Positions 33,686 through 43,944 are shown, counted from the stretch's first letter. The stretch: DNA of 64,000 bases from Cytophagales bacterium (GCA_013298215.1 JAAFKE010000002.1:62001-126000); one strand, 5' to 3'. Program-made: numbers and translations. Notes: generated by a model not told the origin, from the letters alone.

Positions 33686-36600
33686 TCACTGCTGGTATTT
33701 TTTGAAATACGTGTCCACCTCGCGCTTGTAAAATGGCGAGAACGTGGGCGGAACAGTCCGCAACAGCTCGGTTTGCTTTTGTTTGTCTTTCACATACTGC
33801 TCAAAAGCGGCGGGCGGGCGGCGCTGAATCTGCCGGGCGGTTTCAGACTTCCGCTTGTTGTCTTCTTCCTGTTCGCGGAGGGCTTTTTCCGACTCCAAAA
33901 GCCGCGTCTGAATGTCCTGTTGGCGTTTTATGAGGTCTTCGGTGAGGCGTTTGTTTACCAAGTCGGTCTCCGACTCGTCCATCTGCTTCATCAGCTCCCG
34001 CACTTGGTCGCTTACTTTATTGCCTCCTTCCGAGCCTTTCTGCGAGTCCATGAGCTCCTGTAACTGCCGCCTAATGCGCCCTTGCTCGGCGGCCATTTTA
34101 GCGAGCTGCTCCGACATCATTCCGCCCTGGCCGCCCTGACCTTTGCCCTGGCCTTTCATTTTTTGCATCTGCTTGTTTAGCTTTTCTTGCATTTCGCCCA
34201 GGCTCTGGCCAGGACTTTTGCTTTTTCCTTTCTGGTTTCCCTTGCCTCCGGCGCCAGGCATGGCCATGGCCTGCATTTGCTGCTGCATTTGCTTAAAAAC
34301 ATCGCTCAACATAGCAGCCAGGTTGTTCATCGAGGTCATCGCAAATTGTTGTTTGCTGGTAGCCAGCCCAATTTTGCGCTCCCGGATGTAGCGCGAACTT
34401 TCGGCGGAGTGGTACTTCATGTCGGCCAGCTCGCGGGTCACGAACGTCTGAATCTGCATAACCCGCTTAGACAGTGCATACAAACTGTCTTCTACCACCT
34501 TAGAATCGTCCTGTATTTTGAGTTGATCCTGCGCCAATTTTATAAAACGTGGGTCTTGCAAGCTCACCCCCTTGAAGTCTTTCATGACCTTTTCTTGGTC
34601 GTATGACAATTGAATCAAATTTTCTAAAATTGCTCGCAGGGCTTCCAAGTCCTCTTCGGCTTCCTTTTTGTCGGCCCCCATTTTGGCTTTCATCATGCCC
34701 GCCGACATGGCCCGCATGGCTTTCGATGCCTTTTTTTGCGACTTGGCAGCCCCCTTGTTTTGGTTCTGCTCCATCTGCTCCATGCTGTCGTCCTGCTCCT
34801 TGTCAATTTTTTCTTGGTCTTCCTTTTGAGGGTCTAAGTCCTCGGGCTTGTCGAGCTCTTTGTTCATTTTTTCGGCCTCTTCAACGTCCTTTTTGGTTTT
34901 TTCAAACTCCTTGTTCAGTTGTTCCTGCTCTTTTTTTAGTTGTTCCTGCTTTTTTTCTTGCTCTTTGCCGTCTTTCTGCTCTTTACCGTCTTTACCATCC
35001 TTTTGGTCTTTGCCGTCTTTTTGATCTTTGCCGTCTTTTTTGTCTGCTTTTTGGTCTTTCTTGTCCGACTCCTTCTGGTCTTTGCTGTTCTTTTCGGTTT
35101 CGTCGGCCAGTTTTTCTTGCTTGTCGGCCTGCTCCTCAAGGTCTTTTATAACCTGATCGAGTTTCTGCTCCATCTTCATTTTTTTGAACAACTCCTGCGC
35201 CCGCTGCACTTCTTTTTGCAGGTTGAACTCCTTGTTTTTGAGGCGGTTCATCATCTCAAACATCTTGTCGTCCTGCTGTTTTTGCTCGAGCATCTTTTTG
35301 AGTTCCTCGTACAATTTCTTGGTTTCTGGGTCGAGCATCTGATCCATCATTTTTTGGAGTTGATCCAATTTTTTCATCAACTCAGGATTCTGCTGGGCAA
35401 ACCGCTGCTGTTTTTGCTGCGTAATCTGGTTCTGCTCCTGCATAGACCTGATCTCGTTTTCTAACTCATCGCGCTTTTTGAGTACGTCCTCAATCTGTTT
35501 TTTCTCCTGATAATCGAGCTCTTTCTGGCTTTTGAGGCGTTGGTCGAGTTTTTCTAATTCTTTTTGCAGGTTTTCGGCTTTGTTCAAAACCTTATCGATT
35601 TGTTTCTCGGTTTTTTCGGCCGATTTTCCAATCTCCTGGTTCACGAGGTCTTTGGTGGGCACGGTAAAATTAATAACCCGCGATTTGGACGCTTTCGGGC
35701 CATTTACGCCGTCGTTGTCCCAGACCTGCACAAAATACTCAATCTTGTCGCCAGGGGCCAACTTCAAGCTGTCGGTGTACCACTGAAAATAAAACGTTTG
35801 GTTGTTTATTGAGCGGTTGAAAGGCACTTCAAAAGCCTGGTAGTTGGTTTTGCCGTTGGTGTCTTTCGGCTTGCTTTTTAGTACATTATAAAAAACCTTC
35901 AACTGCGTAAAACCGTAGTCGTCGGCTATGTTTCCTCCCAACACAAGGTAGTTGTAGAGGGTGGTGTCTTGGTAGTTTTCGAGCGTCAAAATCGGAAATT
36001 TATCGGGAATCACGTTCATAAAATAACTGATCTTCTCGCGGTTTTGAGCCTGCTGGTTGCGCAAACTAATCTGGTATTGGCCTGATTTTCTGGCACTTCG
36101 CCTAAAATCAAAGCCGCCCGTCAGCTGGTGGTTGGCTTCGTATTTTTTGGGGTCTCCCTCAAACTGGATCAACATATCTTCGGTAGCCGTCGTGTTGAAA
36201 TCCCACGAAACAGTTGTTCCCTCGGGCACGGTCAAGTTGCCCACGTTGGCCAATTGTTCGCTCGGTTTGTTGAGGTAGGCGGGGTAGTTGAGCGTCACAT
36301 CAAACGACAGCAGACTGGGGCGGTCGGCCACGTCGATCTTAAAACCGTCTGACTGGTATCCAGCCGCGTCGAACCTAAAATCGACCTCTCGTTGCAGGTT
36401 TTTAAAGGTATATTCAAACGCCCGCCCGTCGATGGGCTCTAATTTGACCCGCGCTTTGTTCTGAACCAGGTACACGTTTTCGGGCAGGGCGTTGCCCACC
36501 AGCGTTACTTTGAGCGTAAAGTCTTCGTTTCGGAACGCTTTTAGTTCTTTATTTTCGATTTTAAATTGAAACGGCGCATCGTTGTAATCTTGCTTGAAAT

Positions 36601-37150
36601 GAATAATGCGGTCGGAGCTGCTGCTAAAAAATTGGGGGTTGAAGAGTAAAATTGCCGCAATAACTGCCAGTGGATAGACGGCATATTTGAGGTATTTTTT
36701 GTTTTCGTTGAGCTTAATGGCATCCGTGAACCGAACGACGAGCAGTTGCTTCGATTTTTGGCGAATACTGGCCTCGATCAGGTCGCTTTGCGTGCCGCTT
36801 AGGCTGCGCAGTTGCAGGGTGTTGAGTAGTTTGTCGCCAATTTCTGGAAAAAACGCCCCAATTTGTTGGGCGGCTTGCTCGTCCGAAAGCGGCTTTTGAA
36901 CTCCGTACAGGTGTATGAGGGGTTGTAGCACCCACCGAAAAAGCGCAACGGCCAGCGCGGCCAAAAAGCCAAAGAAAAACCCGCCCCGAATTACGCTATC
37001 GAACCGCCCAAAATACTCTAAGGTGTTGATGGTTAAATAGATACTCAACGCCAAACCCGCCGTAAAGATAACTCCTTTGGTGAGCTGGTTGATGTAAAAC
37101 TTGCGCCGGTAGGCCCCAATCTGTTCTAAAATTCCCGTTACCGTGTCCAT
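33686..37150 (-). CDS. Very large DUF4175-family coiled-coil membrane protein
   Basis: The ATG at 37150 gives about 1154 residues. Two membrane helices near the N-terminus (about 25-45 and 60-80) and a third at about 160-180 are followed by an Ig-like beta region. After that comes a huge hydrophilic coiled coil, from about 520 onward. It contains dense Lys/Glu/Gln stretches and, around 720-760, a repeated K-D-Q-K-D-G-K-type tract (GKDQKDGKDQKDGKDGKEQ). The C-terminal part has M/Q-rich segments (QMQQQMQAMAMPGAGGKGNQKG). DUF4175 is a Bacteroidota/alpha-proteobacterial family of unknown function. Upstream is hemB, oriented the same way. The low-complexity tract may vary in length between strains. 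Confidence 0.72.
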   Translation of the reverse strand: MDTVTGILEQIGAYRRKFYINQLTKGVIFTAGLALSIYLTINTLEYFGRFDSVIRGGFFFGFLAALAVALFRWVLQPLIHLYGVQKPLSDEQAAQQIGAFFPEIGDKLLNTLQLRSLSGTQSDLIEASIRQKSKQLLVVRFTDAIKLNENKKYLKYAVYPLAVIAAILLFNPQFFSSSSDRIIHFKQDYNDAPFQFKIENKELKAFRNEDFTLKVTLVGNALPENVYLVQNKARVKLEPIDGRAFEYTFKNLQREVDFRFDAAGYQSDGFKIDVADRPSLLSFDVTLNYPAYLNKPSEQLANVGNLTVPEGTTVSWDFNTTATEDMLIQFEGDPKKYEANHQLTGGFDFRRSARKSGQYQISLRNQQAQNREKISYFMNVIPDKFPILTLENYQDTTLYNYLVLGGNIADDYGFTQLKVFYNVLKSKPKDTNGKTNYQAFEVPFNRSINNQTFYFQWYTDSLKLAPGDKIEYFVQVWDNDGVNGPKASKSRVINFTVPTKDLVNQEIGKSAEKTEKQIDKVLNKAENLQKELEKLDQRLKSQKELDYQEKKQIEDVLKKRDELENEIRSMQEQNQITQQKQQRFAQQNPELMKKLDQLQKMMDQMLDPETKKLYEELKKMLEQKQQDDKMFEMMNRLKNKEFNLQKEVQRAQELFKKMKMEQKLDQVIKDLEEQADKQEKLADETEKNSKDQKESDKKDQKADKKDGKDQKDGKDQKDGKDGKEQKDGKEQEKKQEQLKKEQEQLNKEFEKTKKDVEEAEKMNKELDKPEDLDPQKEDQEKIDKEQDDSMEQMEQNQNKGAAKSQKKASKAMRAMSAGMMKAKMGADKKEAEEDLEALRAILENLIQLSYDQEKVMKDFKGVSLQDPRFIKLAQDQLKIQDDSKVVEDSLYALSKRVMQIQTFVTRELADMKYHSAESSRYIRERKIGLATSKQQFAMTSMNNLAAMLSDVFKQMQQQMQAMAMPGAGGKGNQKGKSKSPGQSLGEMQEKLNKQMQKMKGQGKGQGGQGGMMSEQLAKMAAEQGRIRRQLQELMDSQKGSEGGNKVSDQVRELMKQMDESETDLVNKRLTEDLIKRQQDIQTRLLESEKALREQEEDNKRKSETARQIQRRPPAAFEQYVKDKQKQTELLRTVPPTFSPFYKREVDTYFKKYQQ

Positions 37151-37265
37151 TTCTTTTCTTTTTTTACTGCCAATACCAACCAATCCAATGACTTAACGTG
37201 GAAGTTTGTCGTTGAATTTTAGAATTACGCAATCATTCAATCGTAGAACCTAAGCAAATACAGTG

Positions 37266-38246
37266 CTAAGTTGCTTGCAAGCGGGCAACTTCTTTGGCAA
37301 AATAGGTCAAAATTACCTTTGCCCCCGCTCTTTTAATCGACAGCAACATTTCGAGCATCGCGCGGTCGTGGTCGAGCCAACCATTGCTGGCTGCTGCTTT
37401 CACCATGGCATACTCGCCCGATACGTTGTAGGCGGCAATCGGCAAATCAAAATTATCGTTCAGTGCTTTTATGATGTCTAAGTAGGCCAGCGCTGGCTTA
37501 ACCATCAGAAAATCAGCTCCTTCCTGGTAATCTAACCTGGCCTCGATGAGGGCTTCGCGGCTGTTGGCGGGGTTCATCTGGTACGTTTTTTTGTCCCCAA
37601 ATCGCGGAGCCGAGTCGAGCGCGTCGCGGAAAGGGCCGTAGAAAGCACTGGCATATTTGGCGGTGTAGGCCATAATGCTCACGTTGCTGTGTCCGTCGGC
37701 ATCGAGCGCGGCGCGGATGTAGCCAACCCGTCCGTCCATCATGTCAGACGGCCCGATGATGTCGGCCCCCGCCCGCGCCTGTGCCACCGCCATGCGCGCC
37801 AGAATGTCGAGCGTCGCGTCGTTTACGATTTGCCCGTTTTCTACCAGGCCATCGTGGCCATCCGAGCTGTAGGGATCCATTGCCACGTCGGTCATAATGG
37901 CCAAATCGGGAAATTTATCCTTCACCGCCCTCAACACATTTAGGTATAGCGTGTTGTCTTTGGTACTTTCGGTGGCGTACTTGTCTTTTTTGTTTTCAGC
38001 ATAATTAGGAAACAAGCAAACCGATTTTATTCCCAAGTCAGTCACCTCGCGGAGTTCTTCCAAGAGGGTATCGACCGAGAACCTATATATACTGGGCATC
38101 GACTTTATCTCGTCTTTTATGCCGTGGCCATCCAGCACAAACATTGGGAATATAAAATCCGACACCGCCAATTTATTTTCTTCTACCAGCGCTCTTACGG
38201 CCTCAGATTTTCGGTTTCGGCGGGGTCTTTGGGTTATTTGGATCAT
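37266..38246 (-). CDS. hemB: Delta-aminolevulinic acid dehydratase (porphobilinogen synthase)
   Basis: Condenses two 5-aminolevulinates to porphobilinogen; cytosolic. It has the two Schiff-base lysines, in AYTAKYASAFYGP (about K197) and FLMVKPALAYLDII (about K251). The metal site reads MTDVAMDPYSSDGHDG, with Asp residues where zinc-type enzymes have cysteines, so a magnesium-dependent form is indicated. The start is the ATG at 38246, not the TTG just upstream. It is 326 residues, the normal length. It begins 11 bases after the DPP-IV-like peptidase gene ends, so the two are co-transcribed. Confidence 0.96.
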   Translation of the reverse strand: MIQITQRPRRNRKSEAVRALVEENKLAVSDFIFPMFVLDGHGIKDEIKSMPSIYRFSVDTLLEELREVTDLGIKSVCLFPNYAENKKDKYATESTKDNTLYLNVLRAVKDKFPDLAIMTDVAMDPYSSDGHDGLVENGQIVNDATLDILARMAVAQARAGADIIGPSDMMDGRVGYIRAALDADGHSNVSIMAYTAKYASAFYGPFRDALDSAPRFGDKKTYQMNPANSREALIEARLDYQEGADFLMVKPALAYLDIIKALNDNFDLPIAAYNVSGEYAMVKAAASNGWLDHDRAMLEMLLSIKRAGAKVILTYFAKEVARLQAT

Positions 38247-38257
38247 CAATAATGCGG

Positions 38258-40429
38258 TTATCGGCCCCCAGGCGGGCAGTTTTCTTTGAGAAAGGTAGTA
38301 AACAAATTGTTGAGGTGCTGGCGCGTGCCCGCGCCCTCCGAAATACCGTGCGAACGGTTCGGGTAGGGCATAAACTGAAACAGTTTGTTGTTTTTAATGA
38401 GCTCATTCACAAGCATTTCGGCGTTTTGGTAGTGTACGTTGTCGTCGCCAGTACCGTGAATGTACAGGAGTTTTCCTTTTAAGTTTTTGGCGTGCGTAAC
38501 GGGCGATCCCTGCACAAAATCCTCGCGATTTTCTTGCGGCACGCCCATGTAGCGTTCTTGGTAAATGTTGTCGTAGCTCAGTTGGTCTCCAACGGCGGCT
38601 ACCGAAATACCCACCTTAAAAATGTCGGGGTACTGAAACATCAAATTGAGCGTCGAAGAGCCGCCCCCACTCCAGCCGTGAACCGCCACGCGCTCGGCAT
38701 CTACGTAGGGCAGTTTGAGGAGTTCTTTGGTTGCATTGGCCTGGTCGCTGATGTTGAGCCGACCAATCTGGCGGTAAATGGCCTTGCGCCACGCCCGCCC
38801 GCGCGGTGCGGGTGTGCCTCGGTTATCTATCGACACGTAAATGTACCCATCGTTGGCCATGTTGCCGTTGTAGAGGTTGTTCATGCCCACGCCGTAGCGG
38901 TTTTGGACGGTCTGCGTGGCGGGTTCGCCATACACAAACAGCACGAGCGGGTATTTTTTTGTGGGGTCAAAATCGGTGGGTTTCACCATCCAAGCGTCGG
39001 CCTCCACGCCCTCGTCGATCCGTATTTTCATGAACTCTACCTTGGGTGCGCGCGCACCCAGATCGGTCACTTGGGCGGTTTCGCCGGGGAGTGGTTTGTG
39101 GTCGGGTAGGCTTACCCAGCCGCCGCGCTTTGTGGCGTGGAAATTAGAAAAATTGTGCTGTGCAAAACGGCCATTGGGCGAAATACTGTACGCGTGCGTC
39201 CCTTTTAGCTCGGCCGGCGACAGCAGTTCGGGCGCTCCGTTGCCGGCTATGGCGGTGCGATACAAATAACGCTCGGTGGCATTGTTGGGCGAGGCCATGA
39301 AATAAACGTACCCCGAGGCCTCGTCCACGCAAGCAATGCTCATAATGTCGTAGTTGCCGTTGGTGATCTGCCTCTCTTGTTTGCCGTCGCGGCTGATGCT
39401 GTAAATGCGCCTCCAACCGTCTTTCTCGCTAACCCACAAAAACGACTGGCCGCCTTTGAGCCAATACCAACCAGCGGGGTCGTTGTTGTTCCAACGGTCT
39501 TTGGCATCAATCCAGGCGGCGTCGGTTTCTTGCCAAACGGTTTTGGTAGCACCCGTTGTGGCGTTGCAATACATGATCTTAGACTCGTTTTGCTTGCGGT
39601 TCAATTGCTGAATGACCAGCTCGTTGGCATTGTTTGCCCACTCCATTTGCGTAATGTAGTGTTGCTGGGCATCGCCTGGCACGTTCATAAACTTTGTTTT
39701 GCCTGTTTCGGTGTTCACCACGCCAATGCGGCAAGCCGAGGGGCTTTGGCCTACTTTTGGGTATTCTACGGGCACAGTAAAAGCATACGTCGAATCGGTG
39801 TTGTTAATCATATAAAAGTCCCGAATTTTGTTGGCATCAACCTGCCAGTAGGCAATAGACTGGCCGTCGGGGCTCCACCTAAAACCGTCGCGGAGGTCAA
39901 ATTCTTCCTCGTATGCCCAGTCGAAAGTACCGTTAATGAGTTTTTTGGTGTTGTTGTCCGACGTAAGTTTTTTGATTGTACCCGATTTTACGTCTTCCAC
40001 GTACACGTTATTTTTGCTGACGTAGGCCACTTTTTTGCCGTCGGGCGACAGCTTGGCGAACATCAACGAGGCTTCGGGCAGGGTTGCACCCAATTTTTTG
40101 AGGGCGTTGGTTGTTTTGTCAAACAGCCAGTAGTCGCCCCGGGTGTCGTAGCGCCAAACGCGCTGGGTGTTGGTAAAAACAAGTGTTTTTTGCAGATCGT
40201 CAGACATCGAAAACGACCGAATTGCCAGCGGCTCGGTGCTGCCTTTGGGCGTAAGTTGGCCGCTGGTAACGAGCGTCGTTTTCTGACGGTCGGGCATGGT
40301 GGTTTTTACCAATTGGTTGGCATCGGCGGCCACGTAGGCATTTCCGTTGTCGATCCAGTACGTACTGCCGCCCGTTTGCCCAAAGGCTGTTTGGGTAATC
40401 AAAAAAGCAATTAGAAAAATTCTGAGCAT
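38258..40429 (-). CDS. Prolyl oligopeptidase family S9 peptidase (DPP-IV-like)
   Basis: Secreted serine peptidase that removes dipeptides, typically after proline. The signal peptide MLRIFLIAFLITQTAFGQ is followed by a DPP-IV N-terminal beta-propeller (from about 30 to 460, with AYEEEFDLRDGFRWSPDGQSIAYW, the conserved EE region) and an alpha/beta-hydrolase domain. The nucleophile is in HGWSGGGSST (the usual Tyr after WS is Gly here, GWSGGG), the Asp in HGTGDDNVHYQNAE, and the His in NRSHGISEGAGTRQHL. The ATG at 40429 is chosen over the upstream TTG. A good promoter lies 35-65 bases upstream. hemB follows. Confidence 0.92.
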   Translation of the reverse strand: MLRIFLIAFLITQTAFGQTGGSTYWIDNGNAYVAADANQLVKTTMPDRQKTTLVTSGQLTPKGSTEPLAIRSFSMSDDLQKTLVFTNTQRVWRYDTRGDYWLFDKTTNALKKLGATLPEASLMFAKLSPDGKKVAYVSKNNVYVEDVKSGTIKKLTSDNNTKKLINGTFDWAYEEEFDLRDGFRWSPDGQSIAYWQVDANKIRDFYMINNTDSTYAFTVPVEYPKVGQSPSACRIGVVNTETGKTKFMNVPGDAQQHYITQMEWANNANELVIQQLNRKQNESKIMYCNATTGATKTVWQETDAAWIDAKDRWNNNDPAGWYWLKGGQSFLWVSEKDGWRRIYSISRDGKQERQITNGNYDIMSIACVDEASGYVYFMASPNNATERYLYRTAIAGNGAPELLSPAELKGTHAYSISPNGRFAQHNFSNFHATKRGGWVSLPDHKPLPGETAQVTDLGARAPKVEFMKIRIDEGVEADAWMVKPTDFDPTKKYPLVLFVYGEPATQTVQNRYGVGMNNLYNGNMANDGYIYVSIDNRGTPAPRGRAWRKAIYRQIGRLNISDQANATKELLKLPYVDAERVAVHGWSGGGSSTLNLMFQYPDIFKVGISVAAVGDQLSYDNIYQERYMGVPQENREDFVQGSPVTHAKNLKGKLLYIHGTGDDNVHYQNAEMLVNELIKNNKLFQFMPYPNRSHGISEGAGTRQHLNNLFTTFLKENCPPGGR

Positions 40430-40463
40430 GGTCAAAATGGCTTTAATTTGGAGTTTTAGTGTT

Positions 40464-40494
40464 CAAAAATACGGATAATTTTACGCCGCCGCAA
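40464..40494 (-). promoter_or_regulatory. Promoter of the DPP-IV-like peptidase/hemB unit
   Basis: On the minus strand TTG (40494-40492), 20 bases, then TATTTTTG (40471-40464). Both boxes and the spacing fit the Bacteroidota consensus. The start codon at 40429 is 34 bases further. Confidence 0.6.
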
Positions 40495-40501
40495 ATGGCT
40501 T

Positions 40502-42946
40502 TCAATTGCTAAAATCTACGTCGGGTTTGTCTAATTTTTGGCTTTTACGTTTGAAAGTAGCGTCGGGTTTGCCGAGGGGCAACTGCAAAGTAATTTTATA
40601 AAAACGCACATCGCGGCGGTTCATGCTCACTTGGTAGGTATTGGCCTGCTCGAAGGTTGTGATGTATCGCCTCGAATTAAAAATATCGTTTACCGTAAAA
40701 ACAACACTGGCGCGGTTTTGCATGAACGACTTTCGGACGGCAAAATCGGCGGCCTGAACGGGCAATCTAAAACCCTGCAAAGACGGCGTGCGGCTGTCGC
40801 GGTTGGCATTTAGCTGGGCCGAAAAACCAGCTGGCAGTCGGTAAGAAAGGCTCGCCTTGGCCCGGTACACCCACAATTGATTGTTTACGGTGGCCGACTG
40901 CAACGCAAAATTATACACATTCACGTTGGCCAACGCCGTGAACCGCCCCGCCGAGTACTTAAGCGTGTTGTCGATGCCGTACTGAATATCGGCTTTCACG
41001 TTGATGAAGGTCGTGACCAAGATGGTTGGGTCGCTGGCCGATGGCTGCACAAAAGGCTTAATAGTGTTGTCCTCGTAAATATAATAGGCCGATGCTATCC
41101 AGCTCAAATTACCCGCATTTTGGCTGTAGTTAAGTTCGGCGGTGTTCACAAATTCGGGCTGCACTTTGGGGTTTCCGATCGTAATATTCTGGCGGTCGTT
41201 GGCCTGAATACCCACAAAGAGGTGCCTAAAATTGGGTCGGCCCACCTTGCGGCTCAAGCTCAGACCCATTTCGGTGTTGTCATTAATTTTTTTGGTCAAT
41301 GCAAAAGACGGAAAAAACGCTTGCAGCCAATTGCCACCGCTGGCCGTCGGGTAGTCGTAGCCGAACGTTGCGCCGTCAAATCGACTAAGACCTTTCAAAA
41401 ACGACTGCTCTACCCGCAGCCCCGCCTCCATTTGCAGCCGGCCGCGCAGACGGCGGCTGTACAAAAAATAGGCCGCGTTGATGGTCTCCAACACGTCCGC
41501 ATCCTGCGAAAAATCAACCAGCAAATTGTACTGTTGCGTGTCGTTTTGCAACTGGCTGAACAAATATTGCTGGTCGCGGCCAAAGGTATAGCTGCGCAGC
41601 CCCATTTCTATTTTGGTGGAGTCGTTGAGCGGATGCACGTAGTCGAGTTGTGCCAAGTATTGGCTGCCGACCTGCCGCCCCGTTATGCGGTTGCGTTCAG
41701 GAAAATCCGTTTGGTCGCTTCCGTCGGCGTTCTGGGCGGTTGTGAGCCAGTTGGCGGCGTTCGACACGTTGTTGCGCGTAAACGACGTTACCAAACTTAG
41801 CTCGCGGCCTTTTTGGGCAGAGGTGCGTTTCCAGTCCAGTTCTACCCCCACGTTTGTGTAGGCATTGGCGGGCAAGGTGGAGCGGCTACCAAAACTGGTG
41901 GCCGTTTTTTGAGCGTCTAAGTACTGGTATTGCTGGTCGGTGGCAGTGTTGAATGCCCCGCCCACCACGTTGGCCGACACCGAGAAGGTATTTTGTTTAT
42001 TTGGCGCGTAATCTACCGTCAGCCGCCCGTTATGAAACGCGTTGTTGAGGCTTATGGTGGTGTTTTGGTTGAAATAACCCACGGGTACGCCCTGCTCCGA
42101 ATTGGTGCGGTTCACGTATCCGTTGAGCGGATTTTGGGTCGAGTTCATGTTGTAGAGTGCCGTTAGGTTCCACTTTCCTTGGTGGTAATCTACGTTTAGC
42201 GAGCCGTCGTAGCGGTGGTTGTTGCCGATGCCCACGCTGGCCGACCCGTTGTAGCCCGTTCGGAGGTTTTTTTTGAGTACCAGGTTCACAATTCCGCCCG
42301 AAGTGGAGGCATCGTAACGTGCCGACGGATTAGAAATCACTTCCACGGCCTCAATCTGGTTGGCTGGAATCTGCGCCAGCGTAAGTTGCGTGGGCTTGCC
42401 GTTTACGTAAATAGTGGTGGCCATGTTGCGAATGGTGGCGTTGCCGCTTTCGTCCAAATTAACCGATGGCACGTTTCGTAGCAATGCTTCGGCGGTTCCG
42501 CCGACGGTCGTTAGGTTTTTATCGACGTTAAAAACGCGCTTGTCCATTCCCAATGAGAGGGGGTCTTTTTCGCCCTTTACAGTTATTTCTTTGAGCAAAT
42601 TAGCGTCCGACACCAACCGAACCGTGCCCACGTCGAGGGTGCTGTCAGCCAATTGAACGTTGTTCTTCGAGTCTTTGTATCCCAAAAAAGAAACTTTCAC
42701 GACCAGCCTCCCCGCTGGCAAATTACCCACCAAAAACAGTCCCGTTTCCGTGGCTGTGGCCCCACCCACCAGCGAATCTTTGTTGCCAAGCGGCTTGTAA
42801 ACCTGCACCGATGCAAAGGGCAGGGCCTCGTTTGTGGCCGCATCGGCGACCTTGCCAGTGAGCCTCCCGTTTTTTGGTTCAATAACTTGCTGCGCCACCG
42901 CCGCGTTGGATAGTGCCACAAGTGCACAAAGAAAATATTTTAGCAT
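40502..42946 (-). CDS. TonB-dependent receptor-like outer membrane beta-barrel protein
   Basis: An 814-residue protein with a signal peptide (ending AAVAQ), an N-terminal carboxypeptidase-regulatory-like domain (LTGKVADAATNEALPFASVQVY), a plug domain (LLRNVPSVNLDESGNATIRNMATTIYVNGKPTQLTLAQIPANQIEAVEVISNPSARYDASTSGGIVNLVL), and a barrel ending FYKITLQLPLG. The plug and the long C-terminal barrel are of the outer-membrane beta-barrel family 3 type common in Bacteroidota, often linked to peptide or regulatory roles rather than iron. Ligand unknown. It has its own divergent upstream gap with the AraC regulator, 134 bases, and may be regulated by it. Confidence 0.85.
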   Translation of the reverse strand: MLKYFLCALVALSNAAVAQQVIEPKNGRLTGKVADAATNEALPFASVQVYKPLGNKDSLVGGATATETGLFLVGNLPAGRLVVKVSFLGYKDSKNNVQLADSTLDVGTVRLVSDANLLKEITVKGEKDPLSLGMDKRVFNVDKNLTTVGGTAEALLRNVPSVNLDESGNATIRNMATTIYVNGKPTQLTLAQIPANQIEAVEVISNPSARYDASTSGGIVNLVLKKNLRTGYNGSASVGIGNNHRYDGSLNVDYHQGKWNLTALYNMNSTQNPLNGYVNRTNSEQGVPVGYFNQNTTISLNNAFHNGRLTVDYAPNKQNTFSVSANVVGGAFNTATDQQYQYLDAQKTATSFGSRSTLPANAYTNVGVELDWKRTSAQKGRELSLVTSFTRNNVSNAANWLTTAQNADGSDQTDFPERNRITGRQVGSQYLAQLDYVHPLNDSTKIEMGLRSYTFGRDQQYLFSQLQNDTQQYNLLVDFSQDADVLETINAAYFLYSRRLRGRLQMEAGLRVEQSFLKGLSRFDGATFGYDYPTASGGNWLQAFFPSFALTKKINDNTEMGLSLSRKVGRPNFRHLFVGIQANDRQNITIGNPKVQPEFVNTAELNYSQNAGNLSWIASAYYIYEDNTIKPFVQPSASDPTILVTTFINVKADIQYGIDNTLKYSAGRFTALANVNVYNFALQSATVNNQLWVYRAKASLSYRLPAGFSAQLNANRDSRTPSLQGFRLPVQAADFAVRKSFMQNRASVVFTVNDIFNSRRYITTFEQANTYQVSMNRRDVRFYKITLQLPLGKPDATFKRKSQKLDKPDVDFSN

Positions 42947-43080
42947 AATTGGAAAACATCTTTACGTGCAAAAAAGTACCCAAATCGGTAATAAAACTTA
43001 TATCGGCCACAGGGCAGATACTTTTGGCGTAAAATAGCGTCCAATGAGCATACTACTTTTCAAAAACAGACATCTAATCC

Positions 43081-43944
43081 ATGAACCTGACCTTACATGT
43101 GAACCAACCCGAGGAGATTGTCAATTTGATTGCGCACTTAGACCAGCAAAAGGAGGCAGTGTGTCAGGTTTTTACCCTTCAAGAGGGAGTCACCGCCATT
43201 AAGGTTTCGGTAAAAATGGTGGAATCGTTTCTGATAACGCTCGTTAGCAACAAACATTACCTGATAGCCTATTGTTCGACAAAACCAGAGGCTGGCTCGG
43301 ATTATAGTCAAGCGCCCACCCTGCACGTAATGCCGCCGTCGCAGTCTCATGGTATCGGTTTTGGGGCTCAACAAACCACCGAAGCTTTGTTTTTTGTCAT
43401 GGATGGTTCTCTCCCCGAAATGGCTCAGTTTAAATCTCAGACATCTACTTTTGAGCTGCCATTTGGAGTCGAATCGCTCCAATTGATCGATTGCCTGTTT
43501 CGTTCGTCGGATGCCAGCGAGATGGTCACTAAATCTATTCTGTATTCTTTTTTGGTGGGTCTGTTGTCGGGCATAGACACGCCAACGACGGCAATGGGAG
43601 TTCTACACCAGTCGAAAAATGCCCCAGATATACAAAAAGTACAGCTGGTGGCGTCGCTAATTGTCAAAGATTTTTCGGTTGCCATTCCGTCAGTCGCCGA
43701 GCTGGCTTTGAAGGTAAATATGAGCAAATCAAAACTAAAATTGGGTTTTGTCCGGGTTTATAACAAGAGCCCCTACGGCTACTATATGGATATGCGCTTT
43801 GAATACGCCAAACAACTACTGACCTCCAAAGAATACCGCGTCAATGAGGTATCGACCATGGTCGGCTACGAAAACGTAACTAAGTTTGTAGAAACTTTCA
43901 GAAAAAGGTTCGGCACCACGCCCAAGCGTTTTGGGCAGGTGTGA
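43081..43944 (+). CDS. AraC-family transcriptional regulator
   Basis: A 287-residue regulator with a C-terminal double helix-turn-helix: VAELALKVNMSKSKLKLGFVRVYNKSPYGYYMDMRFEYAKQLLTSKEYRVNEVSTMVGYENVTKFVETFRKRFGTTPKRF (about 200-285). The N-terminal ~190 residues lack an obvious cupin and are not recognised. It is divergent from the TonB receptor gene at 40502-42946, which makes control of that receptor plausible. No repeat that could be its operator was recognised in the 134-base gap. Confidence 0.88.
   Translation: MNLTLHVNQPEEIVNLIAHLDQQKEAVCQVFTLQEGVTAIKVSVKMVESFLITLVSNKHYLIAYCSTKPEAGSDYSQAPTLHVMPPSQSHGIGFGAQQTTEALFFVMDGSLPEMAQFKSQTSTFELPFGVESLQLIDCLFRSSDASEMVTKSILYSFLVGLLSGIDTPTTAMGVLHQSKNAPDIQKVQLVASLIVKDFSVAIPSVAELALKVNMSKSKLKLGFVRVYNKSPYGYYMDMRFEYAKQLLTSKEYRVNEVSTMVGYENVTKFVETFRKRFGTTPKRFGQV

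Noticed and set aside
39377-40414. A 345-codon open frame on the plus strand antisense to the DPP-IV-like peptidase
   Set aside because: The GC-rich third-position bias of the real minus-strand gene leaves long open antisense frames. The product has no recognisable domain, and the minus frame has full S9 motifs.
40877-41800. A 307-codon plus-strand frame antisense to a TonB receptor
   Set aside because: Same shadow effect; the receptor frame has clear plug and barrel motifs.
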